DNA from: Glandiceps talaboti
Taxonomy: Eukaryota > Hemichordata > Enteropneusta > Spengelidae
NCBI RefSeq assembly: GCF_964340395.1
Contig: NC_135569.1
Span: 17,098,257 to 17,162,256, forward strand
DNA: 64,000 bases
Direction: 5' to 3'
How positions within the stretch are numbered: the stretch's first letter is position 1; every line of letters begins with the position of its first letter. Below the pieces are notes generated by a model. It ran no database searches and was not told the origin of the DNA. It saw only the letters and a list, made by a program, of their open reading frames with translations. Made by a program: the position numbers and the translations under genes. Below, in pieces: positions 48,050-60,205 of the stretch.

Positions 48050-48525
48050 CCAACTGGCAACCCTCGTCTACAAATCCATAACAGGTTATGCACCTAGTTA
48101 CCTCACTGAAATGTTCAGACTTTCCAACTGAATTCATCTTCATAACACAAGACAGGCCAGTAAAGGTAACATATACATCCCTACAGCTAAAAGTGAATGT
48201 GGGAAATGGGCATTTCACTATAGTGGCGCTGTTCTATGGAACAATCTACCCCTATCCATAACATTAGCTTCAAACTCATCGATATTTAAAAGACATCTTA
48301 AGAATGAAGTCTGGTAGAGTAATTGGATAACTTTTAAAGTATACTGTGCATCTGTAACATTTTGTCCTGGTTTGTCCAGGGCCTCCCTTTTTTTTTTCTT
48401 TTTTTGTTGTTGTTTTTTTCTGTGTATGTAATCTTGCAACAGGTTCCATTGGCCGGGAGAACAGTGCTAATGCACTGAAATGGTGTCTGTATATAAAAGT
48501 TAATAAATAAATAAATAAATAAAAA
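48050..48525 (+). mobile_element. 5'-truncated LINE 3' end with AAAT tail
   Basis: Encodes, with one stop, the typical C-terminal end of a non-LTR ORF2: SLVYKSITGYAPSYLTEMF, then an Asn/Thr/Arg-rich part, AKSECGKWAFHYSGAVLWN with NLPLSI, and FKRHLKNEVW before TAG at about 48315. A 200-bp 3' UTR ends in ATAAATAAATAAATAAATAA (about 48502-48525). It is inserted between satellite segments. Confidence 0.8.
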
Positions 48526-49841
48526 CAACTCTACAAATGCTTTGAGGAGAACCCTACTTTTATAAGGTGAAACCATAGGTAGGAACCCACTACTCTATAA
48601 AGGCATGGGTAGAACCGTGATTGTCAGGTGAAATCATAGGGTGGAACCCACTACTCTATAAAGGCATGGGTAGAACCCTGATTGTCAGGTGAAACCATAG
48701 GTAGGAACCCACTACTCTATAAAGGCATGGGTAGAACCCTGATTGTCAGGTGAAATCATAGGGTGGAACCCACTACTCTATAAAGGCATGGGTAGAACCC
48801 TGATTGTCAGGTGAAATCATAGGTAGGAACCCACTACTCTATAAAGGCATGGGTAGAACCCTGATTGTCAGGTGAAATCATAGGATGGAACCCACTACTC
48901 TATAAAGGCATGGGTAGAACCCTGATTATCAGGTGAAACCATAGGTAGGAACCCACTACTCTATAAAGGCATGGGTAGAACCCTGATTGTCAGGTGAAAT
49001 CATAGGGTGGAACCCACTACTCTATAAAGGCATGGGTAGAACCCTGATTGTCAGGTGAAATCATAGGTAGGAACCCACTACTCTATAAAGGCATGGGTAG
49101 AACCCTGATTGTCAGGTGAAATCATAGGATGGAACCCACTACTCTATAAAGGCATGGGTAGAACCCTGATTGTCAGGTGAAACCATAGGTAGGAACCCAC
49201 TACTCTATAAAGGCATGGGTAGAACCCTGATTGTCAGGTGAAACCATAGGTAGGAACCCACTACTCTATAAAGGCATGGGTAGAACCCTGATTATCAGGT
49301 GAAACCATAGGTAGGAACCCACTACTCTATAAAGGCATGGGTAGAACCCTGATTGTCAGGTGAAACCATAGGTAGGAACCCACTACTCTATAAAGGCATG
49401 GATAGAACCCTGATTGTCAGGTGAAACCATAGGTAGGAACCCACTACTCTATAAAGGCATGGGTAGAACCCTGATTATCAGGTGAAACCATAGGTAGGAA
49501 CCCACTACTCTATAAAGGCATGGGTAGAACCCTGATTGTCAGGTGAAACCATAGGTAGGAACCCACTACTCTATAAAGGCATGGGTAGAACCCTGATTGT
49601 CAGGTGAAACCATAGGTAGGAACCCACTACTCTATAAAGGCATGGGTAGAACCCTGATTGTCAGGTGAAATCATAGGTAGGAACCCACTACTCTATAAAG
49701 GCATGGGTAGAACCCTGATTGTCAGGTGAAACCATAGGGTGGAACCCACTACTCTATAAAGGCATGGGTAGAACCCTGATTATCAGGTGAAACCATAGGT
49801 AGGAACCCACTACTCTATAAAGGCATGGGTAGAACCCTGAT

Positions 49842-51797
49842 GCAAATGTAACACGTGTGAATAATTTAATAATGAAATGCGTTTGGCACCCAGGTGATAG
49901 GCAGATCTTTGCAGACCATCTTAAGTCAGCTGCACAGAATTTGAATACTATTATTGAGAGGCCAGGTATGGGTGCATTTACTGGTATCGATTTGATGACA
50001 CGTGAACTTCTTTCTGTTGCAAAACATTCTGGTATGCTTCAATCTGTTAAGTCCGGGCCACAGAATTTTCGTCAACAACCACCTTGGTATGATAGGGATT
50101 GTTCACTACTAAAACGTGAGAAATACCGTCTTTTAAGATCTTTCCGGCAATCAAATGACATATCTATACTTCGTGAATACAAAAGTGCCAGGCAAAGGTT
50201 TAAAAACACAGTGTTCAGTAAGCGACAGGCGTATTTTAACGATATGAAGAAGTGTCTAGTTTTAAATTCTACTGAACCAAAACAGTTCTGGAATACCTTG
50301 AGAAGATTATTGTCTTGCCGTGCACCAACTAATACGATTAGTCAAAATGACTGGTTTCATTATTTTCAAAATCTGTTTTTACAAAATGCTAGCGAATTTG
50401 AGGAATTTACTACTTCTGATGAATTGATAGAAATGTTAGACTCTGCCGGAAATGATCTACATGATTTCGATATTGACTTTGATATTTTGAATGGTCCAAT
50501 TAAGAACGACGAAATTATACTTGCAATAAGCAAACTTAAAGACGGAAAATCTGCGGGTTTGGACTGTCTTCTTGGTGAATTTTTTAAGTACAATGTAGAC
50601 TTCCTTGTGCCGTATTTGTGTATCATTTTTAATGATTTGTTTGAATCAGGTAAATTTCCAAGTGATTGGGCAAAGGCGATATTGATTCCTATTCACAAGA
50701 AAGGCTCTATCAATTCTCCAGATAACTATCGTGGCATTTCATTATTGAGTATTTTCAGCAAAATTTTTACTTCCATCTTGAACACTCGTTTGACATACTG
50801 GGCGGAACTCCTTGGCAAGGTAGATGAAGCACAAGCTGGATTTAGGAGAGGCTATTCAACGTTTGACAATATTTTTATTTTGCAAAGCTTAGTTCAGAAA
50901 TATCTCACGTTGAGACGTGGCAAATTTTACTGTGCTTTCGTCGATTTCTCAAAGGCGTTTGACTCAGTTGAACGCCAGCGTTTGTGGTATCTCCTGTTAA
51001 AAGGAGGTGTAAATGGTAAAATGTTCAAAATCCTTTATGCTATTTATCAAGATGTTAAGGCATGTGTAAGAACCTCCGAAGGGCTTACTGATTATTTTAG
51101 CTGTGTCATTGGAGTCCGTCAGGGCTGCATGATGAGCCCTTTCTTGTTTTCGTTTTTTATAAATGAATTGCCTAAAGAACTAGCCAAAGGAGGATCTAGA
51201 GGTGTACAACTGTACCCTGACTTGACTGAAATTTTCTGTATTCTTTTTGCAGACGATGTAGCTCTTGTTTCGGATTCAATTATAGGACTTCAGCGTCAAC
51301 TAAATTCATTAAGTAATTACTGCGACCATTGGAAACTAGTTGTCAATTTATCAAAGACCAAAGTTGTTACATTCAAAGCAGGTGGGCCTCTCTCCAGGAT
51401 GGAGAGGTGGACCTACAAGGGTCAACCAGTTGATGTTGTCTCCTATTATAAGTACTTGGGTCTATTAATTTCTTGTCGCTTGCAATGGTCTATGGCTACG
51501 AAAACGTTGGCTCAACAAGCTAGAAAAGTACTGTTTAGTTTAGTAAGGGCAACCAAAAAGACAGGAATGTTGTCATACGATACGTTTTTTAAACTGTTTG
51601 ACACGATGATTTTGCCTATTTTGTCCTACGGGTCAGAAGTTTGGGGGTACGAGCAGTTTGATTCACTTGAAAGAATTCATCATCTGGCATGTCGCTCTTT
51701 TCTAGGTGTTTTTAGTAATGCTCCAAATGTCGCTGTGTTAGGAGATTGTGGCAGATATCCCATATCCCATTTATTTGTATACTGCTAAACGTTGTGT
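49842..51797 (+). mobile_element. LINE reverse-transcriptase segment inside the satellite
   Basis: A segment of a non-LTR retrotransposon ORF2 lacking both ends. The frame is open from 49842 to a stop at 51788, about 640 codons; the first ATG is at 49872, but the protein is truncated rather than initiating there. Upstream parts of the family (endonuclease) are missing and it begins at the linker (WHPGDRQIFADHL). RT motifs: LKDGKSAGLD, PIHKKGS followed by NYRGISLLS, AGFRRGYST, FVDFSKAFDSV, GVRQGCMMSPFLF and the catalytic FADD at 51246-51257. It stops in the thumb/connection part (SYGSEVWG, GRYP) before the normal C-terminus. Clade not determined; resembles Jockey/CR1/RTE-type elements. Confidence 0.88.
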
Positions 51798-52463
51798 ATT
51801 GTCAGGTGAAACCATAGGTAGGAACCCACTACTCTATAAAGGCATGGGTAGAACCCTGATTGTCAGGTGAAATCATAGGGTTGAACCCACTACTCTATAA
51901 AGGCATGGGTAGAACCCTGATTATCAGGTGAAATCATAGGTAGGAACCCACTACTCTATAAAGGCATGGGTAGAACCCTGATTGTCAGGTGAAATCATAG
52001 GTAGGAACCCACTACTCTATAAAGGCATGGGTAGAACCCTGATTGTCAGGTGAAACCATAGGGTGGAACCCACTACTCTATAAAGGCATGGGTAGAACCC
52101 TGATTATCAGGTGAAACCATAGGTAGGAACCCACTACTCTATAAAGGCATGGGTAGAACCCTGATTGTCAGGTGAAACCATAGGTAGGAACCCACTACTC
52201 TATAAAGGCATGGGTAGAACCCTGATTGTCAGGTGAAATCATAGGGTTGAACCCACTACTCTATAAAGGCATGGGTAGAACCCTGATTATCAGGTGAAAT
52301 CATAGGTAGGAACCCACTACTCTATAAAGGCATGGGTAGAACCCTGATTGTCAGGTGAAATCATAGGATGGAACCCACTACTCTATAAAGGCATGGGTAG
52401 AACCCTGATTGTCAGGTGAAATCATAGGGTTGAACCCACTACTCTATAAACCCACTACTCTAT

Positions 52464-52829
52464 GGAGTCATGATGGGTGAATGGTTAGCGTGACCGGCTT
52501 GGAACCTACAGGTTGCAGGTTCGAGCACCGTCGCTGCCTGCTGTTTGTTTCTGAGTGGCTAAAGTCCTTGGGCAAGATTTGAACCACGACTGTGCCTCAG
52601 TCAACCCAGCTGTATAACTGGGGACCTGGTAGGATGTTGGTTGCAATGTGAAGGCTTTAATCCTATGCGCTTAAATGGCTGCAATGGATTGTATGCTCCC
52701 CGGGGAGTTGAGGAAGACTAAAGGGCCATTGTGCTGTTCTGATCTGAGCCAGGGGTAATAATTGTAAAGCGCTTTGAGCACGGAGTGGGAAAGCGCTATA
52801 TAAGAACCCAACATTATTATTATTATTAA
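52464..52829 (+). mobile_element. tRNA-headed SINE inserted in the satellite
   Basis: The same SINE as at 41532: A-box TGGTTAGCGTGACCGG (52482), B-box GGTTCGAGCAC (52518-52528), body GTGAAGGCTTTAATCCTATG, tail TTGTAAAGCGCTTTGAGCAC and AGCGCTATATAAGAACCC, then ATT repeats. About 365 bp. The satellite resumes immediately at AAAGGCATGGG. This copy has an extra segment (CGACTGTGCCTCAGTCAACC) missing from the 41532 copy. Confidence 0.9.
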
Positions 52830-54385
52830 AGGCATGGGTAGAACCCTGATTGTCAGGTGAAATCATAGGATGGAACCCACTACTCTATAAAGGCATGGGT
52901 AGAACCCTGATTGTCAGGTGAAATCATAGGGTTGAACCCACTACTCTATAAAGGCATGGGTAGAACCCTGATTGTCAGGTGAAACCATAGGGTGGAACCC
53001 ACTACTCTATAAAGGCCTGGGTAGAACCCTGATTGTCAGGTGAAACCATAGGTAGGAACCCACTACTCTATAAAGGCATGGGTAGAACCCTGATTGTCAG
53101 GTGAAATCATAGGATGGAACCCACTACTCTATAAAGGCATGGGTAGAACCCTGATTGTCAGGTGAAATCATAGGGTTGAACCCACTACTCTATAAAGGCA
53201 TGGGTAGAACCCTGATTGTCAGGTGAAATCATAGGGTTGAACCCACTACTCTATAAAGGCATGGGTAGAACCGTGATTGTCAGGTGAAATCATAGGGTTG
53301 AACCCACTACTCTATAAAGGCATGGGTAGAACCCTGATTGTCAGGTGAAATCATTGGGTTGAACCCACTACTCTATAAAGGCATGGGTAGAACCCTGATT
53401 GTCAGGTGAAATCATAGGTAGGAACCCACTACTCTATAAAGGCATGGGTAGAACCCTGATTGTCAGGTGAAATCATAGGGTGGAACCCACTACTCTATAA
53501 AGGCCTGGGTAGAACCCTGATTGTCAGGTGAAATCATAGGTAGGAACCCACTACTCTATAAAGGCCTGGGTAGAACCCTGATTATCAGGTGAAATCATAG
53601 GTAGGAACCCACTACTCTATAAAGGCATGGGTAGAACCCTGATTGTCAGGTGAAATCATAGGATGGAACCCACTACTCTATAAAGGCATGGGTAGAACCC
53701 TGATTGTCAGGTGAAATCATTGGGTTGAACCCACTACTCTATAAAGGCATGGGTAGAACCCTGATTGTCAGGTGAAATCATTGGGTTGAACCCACTACTC
53801 TATAAAGGCATGGGTAGAACCCTGATTGTCAGGTGAAATCATAGGTAGGAACCCACTACTCTATAAAGGCATGGGTAGAACCCTGATTATCAGGTGAAAT
53901 CATAGGATAGAACCCACTACTCTATAAAGGCATGGGTAGAACCCTGATTGTCAGGTGAAATCATAGGGTGGAACCCACTACTCTATAAAGGCCTGGGTAG
54001 AACCCTGATTGTCAGGTGAAATCATAGGTAGGAACCCACTACTCTATAAAGGCATGGGTAGAACCCTGATTGTCAGGTGAAATCATAGGGTGGAACCCAC
54101 TACTCTATAAAGGCATGGGTAGAACCCTGATTATCAGGTGAAATCATAGGTAGGAACCCACTACTCTATAAAGGCATGGGTAGAACCCTGATTGTCAGGT
54201 GAAATCATAGGATGGAACCCACTACTCTATAAAGGCATGGGTAGAACCCTGATTGTCAGGTGAAATCATAGGGTTGAACCCACTACTCTATAAAGGCATG
54301 GGTAGAACTCTGATTGTCAGGTGAAATCATAGGTAGGAACCCACTACTCTATAAATTGTTCCAAAGTTTGGAGCTTTCAAAACAA

Positions 54386-55204
54386 GTCATTGAGAATGAC
54401 ATAGTCCCCGCTATGATTGGGTTTTAAGGAATTATCACTACTCTGATCACGCAACAACAATTGTGAACCTAAATCAAACAGACTTAGATATGTTTTGTCT
54501 GCTTGTTGGACATGGAAAATGCCTACAACAATAAAGGATTGGTCGGGTATGGGGGATCATATCACGATGAAAATGGATATGCACATGTATGTCATAGAAC
54601 ACTGTCCTAATACCAACCTTGAATGTGATCTGTTCAAGCATGTCTGAGTTATGGCTTTAGACATGAAAATTCACAAACAAAATGGCTGCTAGGCAGCCAT
54701 ATTGGATCGTATCATGACAACAATGAATATGCACATATATGCCATGGAACACTGTCCTAATACCAACTTTGAATGAGATCTGTTCAAGCATGTCTGAGTT
54801 ATGGCTTTAGACATGAAAATTCACAAACAAAATGGCTGCTAGGCGGCCATATTGGATCGTATCATGACAACAATGAATATGCACATATATGCCATAGAAC
54901 ACTGTCCTAATACCAACTTTGAATGAGATCTGTTCAAGCATGTCTGAGTTATGGCTTTAGACAGGGAAAATTTGCAAACAAAATGGCTGCTAGGTGGCCA
55001 TATTGGATCATATCATGAAACAAATTGACGTGCATATGTATGCCATTGTATGTTGCCCCTGTACCAAGTTTGAAAACAATCAGTCCAGGCATCTCCAAGA
55101 AACGGCTGCGGACGGACAGACGGATGCACGGACGCACGGACACATGGACAGACGGAACCCAATCCATATGTCCCCGTCCCGGACTTCGTCCGGCAGGAAC
55201 TAAC
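54386..55204 (+). mobile_element. Repeat family A copy A4
   Basis: From GTCATTGAGAATGACATAGT to CCGGACTTCGTCCGGCAGGA ending ACTAA, with about four 151-bp VNTR units and a GGAC/CGCACGGAC microsatellite. It closes the main satellite block. Confidence 0.85.
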
Positions 55205-55509
55205 TAAATGACTGAGTAAACCAACAACAATTTGAAAGTGGCAAATACAAAAGATTGCTGGTGCAGGAATGGGTACTCATTTGAGTATTTGAACTTCTTT
55301 CATGAAGGAGGTCAGAAAGGTACATTGGAGCAAGATTATGTATACATTTAAATATCAGAATATACTTGTTAAAAAAGAAATGATCTCTTTTCGAGTGTTA
55401 AAATATGAAGTTGTTTAAAAAGATCAATACTGGAATTCCCTTTGGATTGCATTTCCATGGTAGAGATATCTAAAATTAGTCAAATTGCTCACTTATGAAG
55501 TTTATATAA

Positions 55510-57370
55510 TTATCAGATGAAATCTGATAGGGTAGAACCCACTACTCCATAAACACCTGAGGAAAACCCTGATAATAGAGGAAATCTGATAGAGTCGAGC
55601 CCACTACTCCATAAACACCTGAGGAAAACCCTGATAATAGATGAAATCTGATAGGGTAGAACCCACTTCTCCATAAACACCTGGGGGAAACCCTGATAAT
55701 AGATGAAATCTGATAGAGTAAAACCCAACACTCCATAAACACCTGGGGAAAACCCTGATAATAGATGAAATGATAGGGTTGAACCCACTACTTTACAGTG
55801 GCCTTTGGGAGAACCTGGATCATTAGATGTAATCCGATACGTTGGAACTCACTACTCTATAAATGCCCGGGGTAAACCCTGATAATATGTGAAATCATAG
55901 GGTCGAACCCACAAGTCTATAAAAGCCTTGGGAGAACCCAGATTATTGGGCAAAATCAGGGCGGAACCCACTACTCTATAAAGGCCTGGATTAAACCCAG
56001 ATTATTGGGCAAATTCATAGGGTGGAACCCACTACTCTATAAAGGCCTGGGTTAAACCCAGATTATTGGGCAAATTCATAGGGTGGAACCCACTACTCTA
56101 TAAAGGCCTGGGTTAAACCCAGATTATTGGGCAAATTCATAGGGTGGAACCCACTACTCTATAAAGGCCTGGGTTAAACCCAGATTATTGGGCAAATTCA
56201 TAGGGTGGAACCCACAACTCTATAAAGGCCTGGGTTAAACCCAGATTATTGGGCAAATTCATAGGGTGGAACCCACTACTCTATAAAGGCCTGGGTTAAA
56301 CCCAGATTATTGGGCAAATTCATAGGGTGGAACCCACTACTCTTGAAGGCCTGGGTTAAACCCAGATTATTGGGCAAATTCATAGGGTGGAACCCACTAC
56401 TCTATAAAGGCCTGGGTTAAACCCAGAGCATTGGGCAAATTCATAGGGTGGAACCCACTACTCTTGAAGGCCTGGGTTAAACCCAGATTATTGGGCAAAT
56501 TCATAGGGTGGAACCCACTACTCTATAAAGGCCTGGGTTAAACCCAGATTATTGGGCAAATTCATAGGGTGGAACCCACTACTCTTGAAGGCCTGGGTTA
56601 AACCCAGATTATTGGGCAAATTCATAGGGTGGAACCCACTACTCTATAAAGGCCTGGGTAGAACCCAGATTATTGGGTAAAATCATAGGGTTGGACCCAG
56701 TGACTACTCTGTAAAGGCCTTGAGGAAAGCCCTAAGTTTATTTGGCAATATCATAGTGTGGAACTCACTATGTGAAGAACACTTACTTGGTGAAATCACA
56801 AGGAATCCAATACTCTATAAAGTATTTGGGAGAACCTGGATCATTAGATGTAATCCGATACGTTGGAACTCACTACTCTATAAATGCCCGGGGTAAACCC
56901 TGATAATATGTGAAATCATAGGGTCGAACCCACAAGTCTATAAAAGCCTTGGGAGAACCCAGATTATTGGGCAAAATCAGGGCGGAACCCACTACTCTAT
57001 AAAGGCCTGGATTAAACCCAGATTATTGGGCAAATTCATAGGGTGGAACCCACTACTCTATAAAGGCCTGGGTTAAACCCAGATTATTAGGCAAATTCAT
57101 AGGGTGGAACCCACTACTCTATAAAGGCCTGGGTTAAACCCAGATTATTGGGCAAATTCATAGGGTGGAACCCACTACTCTATAAAGGCCTGGGTAGAAC
57201 CCAGATTATTGGGTAAAATCATAGGGTTGGACCCAGTGACTACTCTGTAAAGGCCTTGAGGAAAGCCCTAAGTTTATTTGGCAATATCATAGTGTGGAAC
57301 TCACTATGTGAAGAACACTTACTTGGTGAAATCACAAGGAATCCAATACTCTATAAAGGTCTGGGAAGAA
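55510..57370. repeat. Related satellite subfamily with higher-order repeats
   Basis: Units of about 60 bp, first with CACCTGAGGAAAACCCTGAT (55510-55800), then with GGCCTGGGTTAAACCCAGAT and TATTGGGCAAATTCATAGGG. A larger segment repeats: the words GATGTAATCCGATACGTTGG at 55825 and 56847, and CCCAGTGACTACTCTGTAAA at 56694 and 57231. The array therefore has a higher-order duplication with about 1.0 kb and 0.54 kb offsets. Confidence 0.92.
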
Positions 57371-59370
57371 CCCTGAAAATTAGATTGGTGAAATGACAGG
57401 GCAGAATCAACTAATATATACAAAAGGCCTTGAAAGAAAGTCAACAAACCAGTAAGTGAAATCAGGGGTTAAATGCTTATGCTGAATTAGGATTCAATTC
57501 TGAGTGAGAAAATTGTTTGGCAGATGTAGAAATAGTTAATGAAATAATCCTATCTAATCCCATGGCTTAAATGATCAGATGACACTAATGGCAGAAATGG
57601 GAACTGAATCATAGGCCATTAAATCACATGGTGGAACCCACTACCAAGCCCAGTGATTACTTACACAGATGAGCATGACAGATTGTTCTGTGTACAGTTA
57701 TATGCTATAGCTAGTCCTTTTCTTCAAACACATGCCGCCTACCTGTAGGCTGGGAAGCTCACAACTTCTGGTGCAGAATATGCCAATCGGCAACATAGAA
57801 CAAAATGTACCTCAGTTATCAAACCTTATAGTGGTGGTGTATACTTCAGGATACATCAGACAAGGTTTCATCTCACTGTTGATACACCATGCCTCGAGAT
57901 GAGCTAAGGGGTGGCTTCTCTGACATGTCCTGTTGCTGCAGCTACGTCACAGATAGGTGGGGTATGGGGAGGGGGTATGAACATTCACAAAATACAGGAG
58001 GGCCTATGGATACTATAATTGAAAGGAAAGGTGCTACTATTTGCAATCTATTGTATTTTGATAGTTTGCTGCAGCAGGATACAGTTCTAAATTAAGTCAT
58101 GCATATGACTGAACAACTTACGCAACTTGTTTTTCCCCTTGACAGTTAGTTAGCTTTTTTATTCTAAACTGATTTCTTGATTCACATTATGAAGAAACAC
58201 ACAAGTTATTGAGTTTGTTGGTAGCAACATTCCCAACACTGGACAAATGAACAAGTTGTTACCCCTGTGTATGTGTTCCAAGAATCCAGGTATCACACAC
58301 TGTGTCTTAATCATACACAATGACTTGATGACTTGTTATTCATTTTGATTGCTTAGTTTGTTCTTGGATTCACAATCAAATAGTTACGATTTCAATGTTG
58401 TCTGTGTTGAAAAGAGTTTACAGATGTTTGCCTTGACTTCCACATAAATTTTAGTAAATAATTTGTATTTGAATTCATCCTCGCAACTCAGTTTTACTAA
58501 TACATCTGATTATTCAATTGACTTTAGGATAAATTTGAGGTATTATTTTATATTTGATTCAACTTGGAAACAAGTTTATGAATTTTTCAAATGGTTTCAG
58601 GATAATCAAAGATTTTGTGTGGAATTTGTCTTGGAAACCTAATTTTACAGACTATTGCACTGAGCAGGATAAATTTGAGTGAAAGTTTTGTATTTGATTC
58701 GTCTTAAAAACATCATTCTAATAATATATCTAATTATTCCAATTAATCTTGTTTTGTTCTTGGAAAATTTTACCAATTTTTGATCAGCTTTTGGATACAT
58801 TACAGTCAGTATTTTGTATTTTATTCATTTTAGCAACATATAGAAGTTTGTTACATACCTGGATTCTTGCATGTATGGATGTATGGTATGGAGTGTCTAG
58901 ATAAGAGTAAAGTGATGAGAGACAGCACAAAACCAATGCTCATCAAAATGTGGATCTGACAGAAATAAAACTTGGACTTTCATAGATAATGTAACAGAAC
59001 AGCTTTTAATATGCACAGTCTTTTTGGACTTGGCAGTCAAGGTTTAATTCACAGATGTTGAGAATTTTGAAAAGTTCTGAAGTGTACTGGGGGCGGGGAG
59101 GGTTTTAACACAGACAATCAATCTGTTCTATTTATGTATTCATTTTAGTACAATATTGGAGTAGAAAAAGCCAAATCTAAAACTTGGGATTGGATACAAT
59201 ATTGGAGTAGATATAGCCAAATTTAAAACTTGGGGTTTGATACAACATTTTCAATTCATAACCCTGCGTTGTTTCTGGAAAAACATTTTTTTGTAATATT
59301 TTCACTTTTTGTACTTTACGGAAAAAAAAAGTAAAGTGCTTTTAAATGCACGTTGTCACAAGGTGAATTT
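57371..59370. other. Intergenic or intronic DNA, nothing recognised
   Basis: AT-rich. Weak internal repeats: TTTGTATTTGATTC-type words (58450-58840) and a 60-bp direct duplication with ACAATATTGGAGTAGA (59151 and 59209). No WDR33-like upstream exon was found on the minus strand. Confidence 0.4.
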
Positions 59371-60067
59371 TGTAAAGTATACTAGACTGACCCTTAGTCG
59401 GTCGATATCCCGTTTATGTAGATTTAATAGGATGGTTGGTGGCTATTAGCATATTAGAGTACAGGTGGTTGGTGGTAGATAGGGCACTATACAAAGGTCT
59501 GAAAACCCGTCCTCGGGGGAACGGATCACTTCTGCTTCGACGGCTGACGACCGAACATCATCATGGTTGGAGCCTTGCTGGTTGTTGTTGCTGTATGGAC
59601 CCTGAAAGTGTACACTAACTGTGCACTGTAGAACTTCATGGAATCCTGCTACGGGCTGGCATGCTGAAACGCTGACGGCAACCCAAACAACAGTGTGTGA
59701 CTGCTTCGGATTCGCTCGACGAAAGTAATTCGATAGCACCGAACTTGTAAGTAATTCACGCGAACAACGCGGACGTGCACGTGTCGGGAGACAACCTGAA
59801 CTCTTAGTTGTGACTTTAATTAAGTTGCCACCACCAACCTTTAACTTAACCTTTAACTCATGTTACATGCAATGTACTAGAACTTATTTAATTCTTTAGT
59901 CTTACTGAGTGTTGTACATTATTTTTTGACTTGCGTTAACATAACAAAGTTCTTTAAGTGAAACCTGTGACCCCGTGTGTATGCGTGCATTCTTTTCCTT
60001 AGAAACGGTTGGTTCCCCACCCTCTAGACTGCAATTACGCCACAAAACCCACTCGGTTATCTTGACA
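59371..60067 (+). repeat. Putative 5' LTR of the Gmr1-like element
   Basis: The 3' edge is set by the primer site: CTTGACA ends at 60067, 2 bp before the PBS. The 5' edge at a TGTAAAG (59371) is only a guess, giving about 700 bp with TG...CA ends. The other LTR lies outside the window, so the limits cannot be checked here. Confidence 0.4.
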
Positions 60068-60069
60068 TT

Positions 60070-60087
60070 TGGTGTCAGAAGTGGGAT
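60070..60087 (+). promoter_or_regulatory. tRNA-Leu primer binding site
   Basis: TGGTGTCAGAAGTGGGAT is the exact complement of the 3' 18 nt (with CCA) of animal tRNA-Leu of the CAA type, as I recall that sequence. It lies 2 bp after the presumed LTR end and 118 bp before the gag start. Confidence 0.75.
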
Positions 60088-60205
60088 ACTTACTCAAAAG
60101 TAGTATCGTTACTTCATTCTAAATTTAGGGAACTGTTGTTTGGTCACATTGTGTGGAAACAAAAGGGAAAGGAACGCAACGCATGCTGTCCGTTAAATAG
60201 TCAGT

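Larger units (their letters stand above)
48540..54356. repeat. 61-bp satellite array, main block
   Basis: Homogeneous units of 61 bp with AAGGCATGGGTAGAACCCTG, ATTGTCAGGTGAAATCATAG and AACCCACTACTCTATA. Variants TCATAGGTAGGA, TCATAGGGTGGA, TCATAGGATGGA and TCATAGGGTTGA alternate. The array is broken by a LINE segment (49842-51797) and a SINE (52464-52829). It lies upstream of the most 5' WDR33 exon seen. Confidence 0.97.

Noticed and set aside
52482-52528. tRNA gene
   Set aside because: A- and B-box-like words are present, but the cloverleaf is not complete and the sequence is the head of a SINE present in three copies.
48540-54356. CRISPR array
   Set aside because: Units are contiguous and nearly identical with no unique spacers, and the genome is eukaryotic.
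58855-58950. Upstream WDR33 exon before a GTATGT donor on the minus strand
   Set aside because: The translated residues do not resemble the expected WD repeat and a stop lies in frame.
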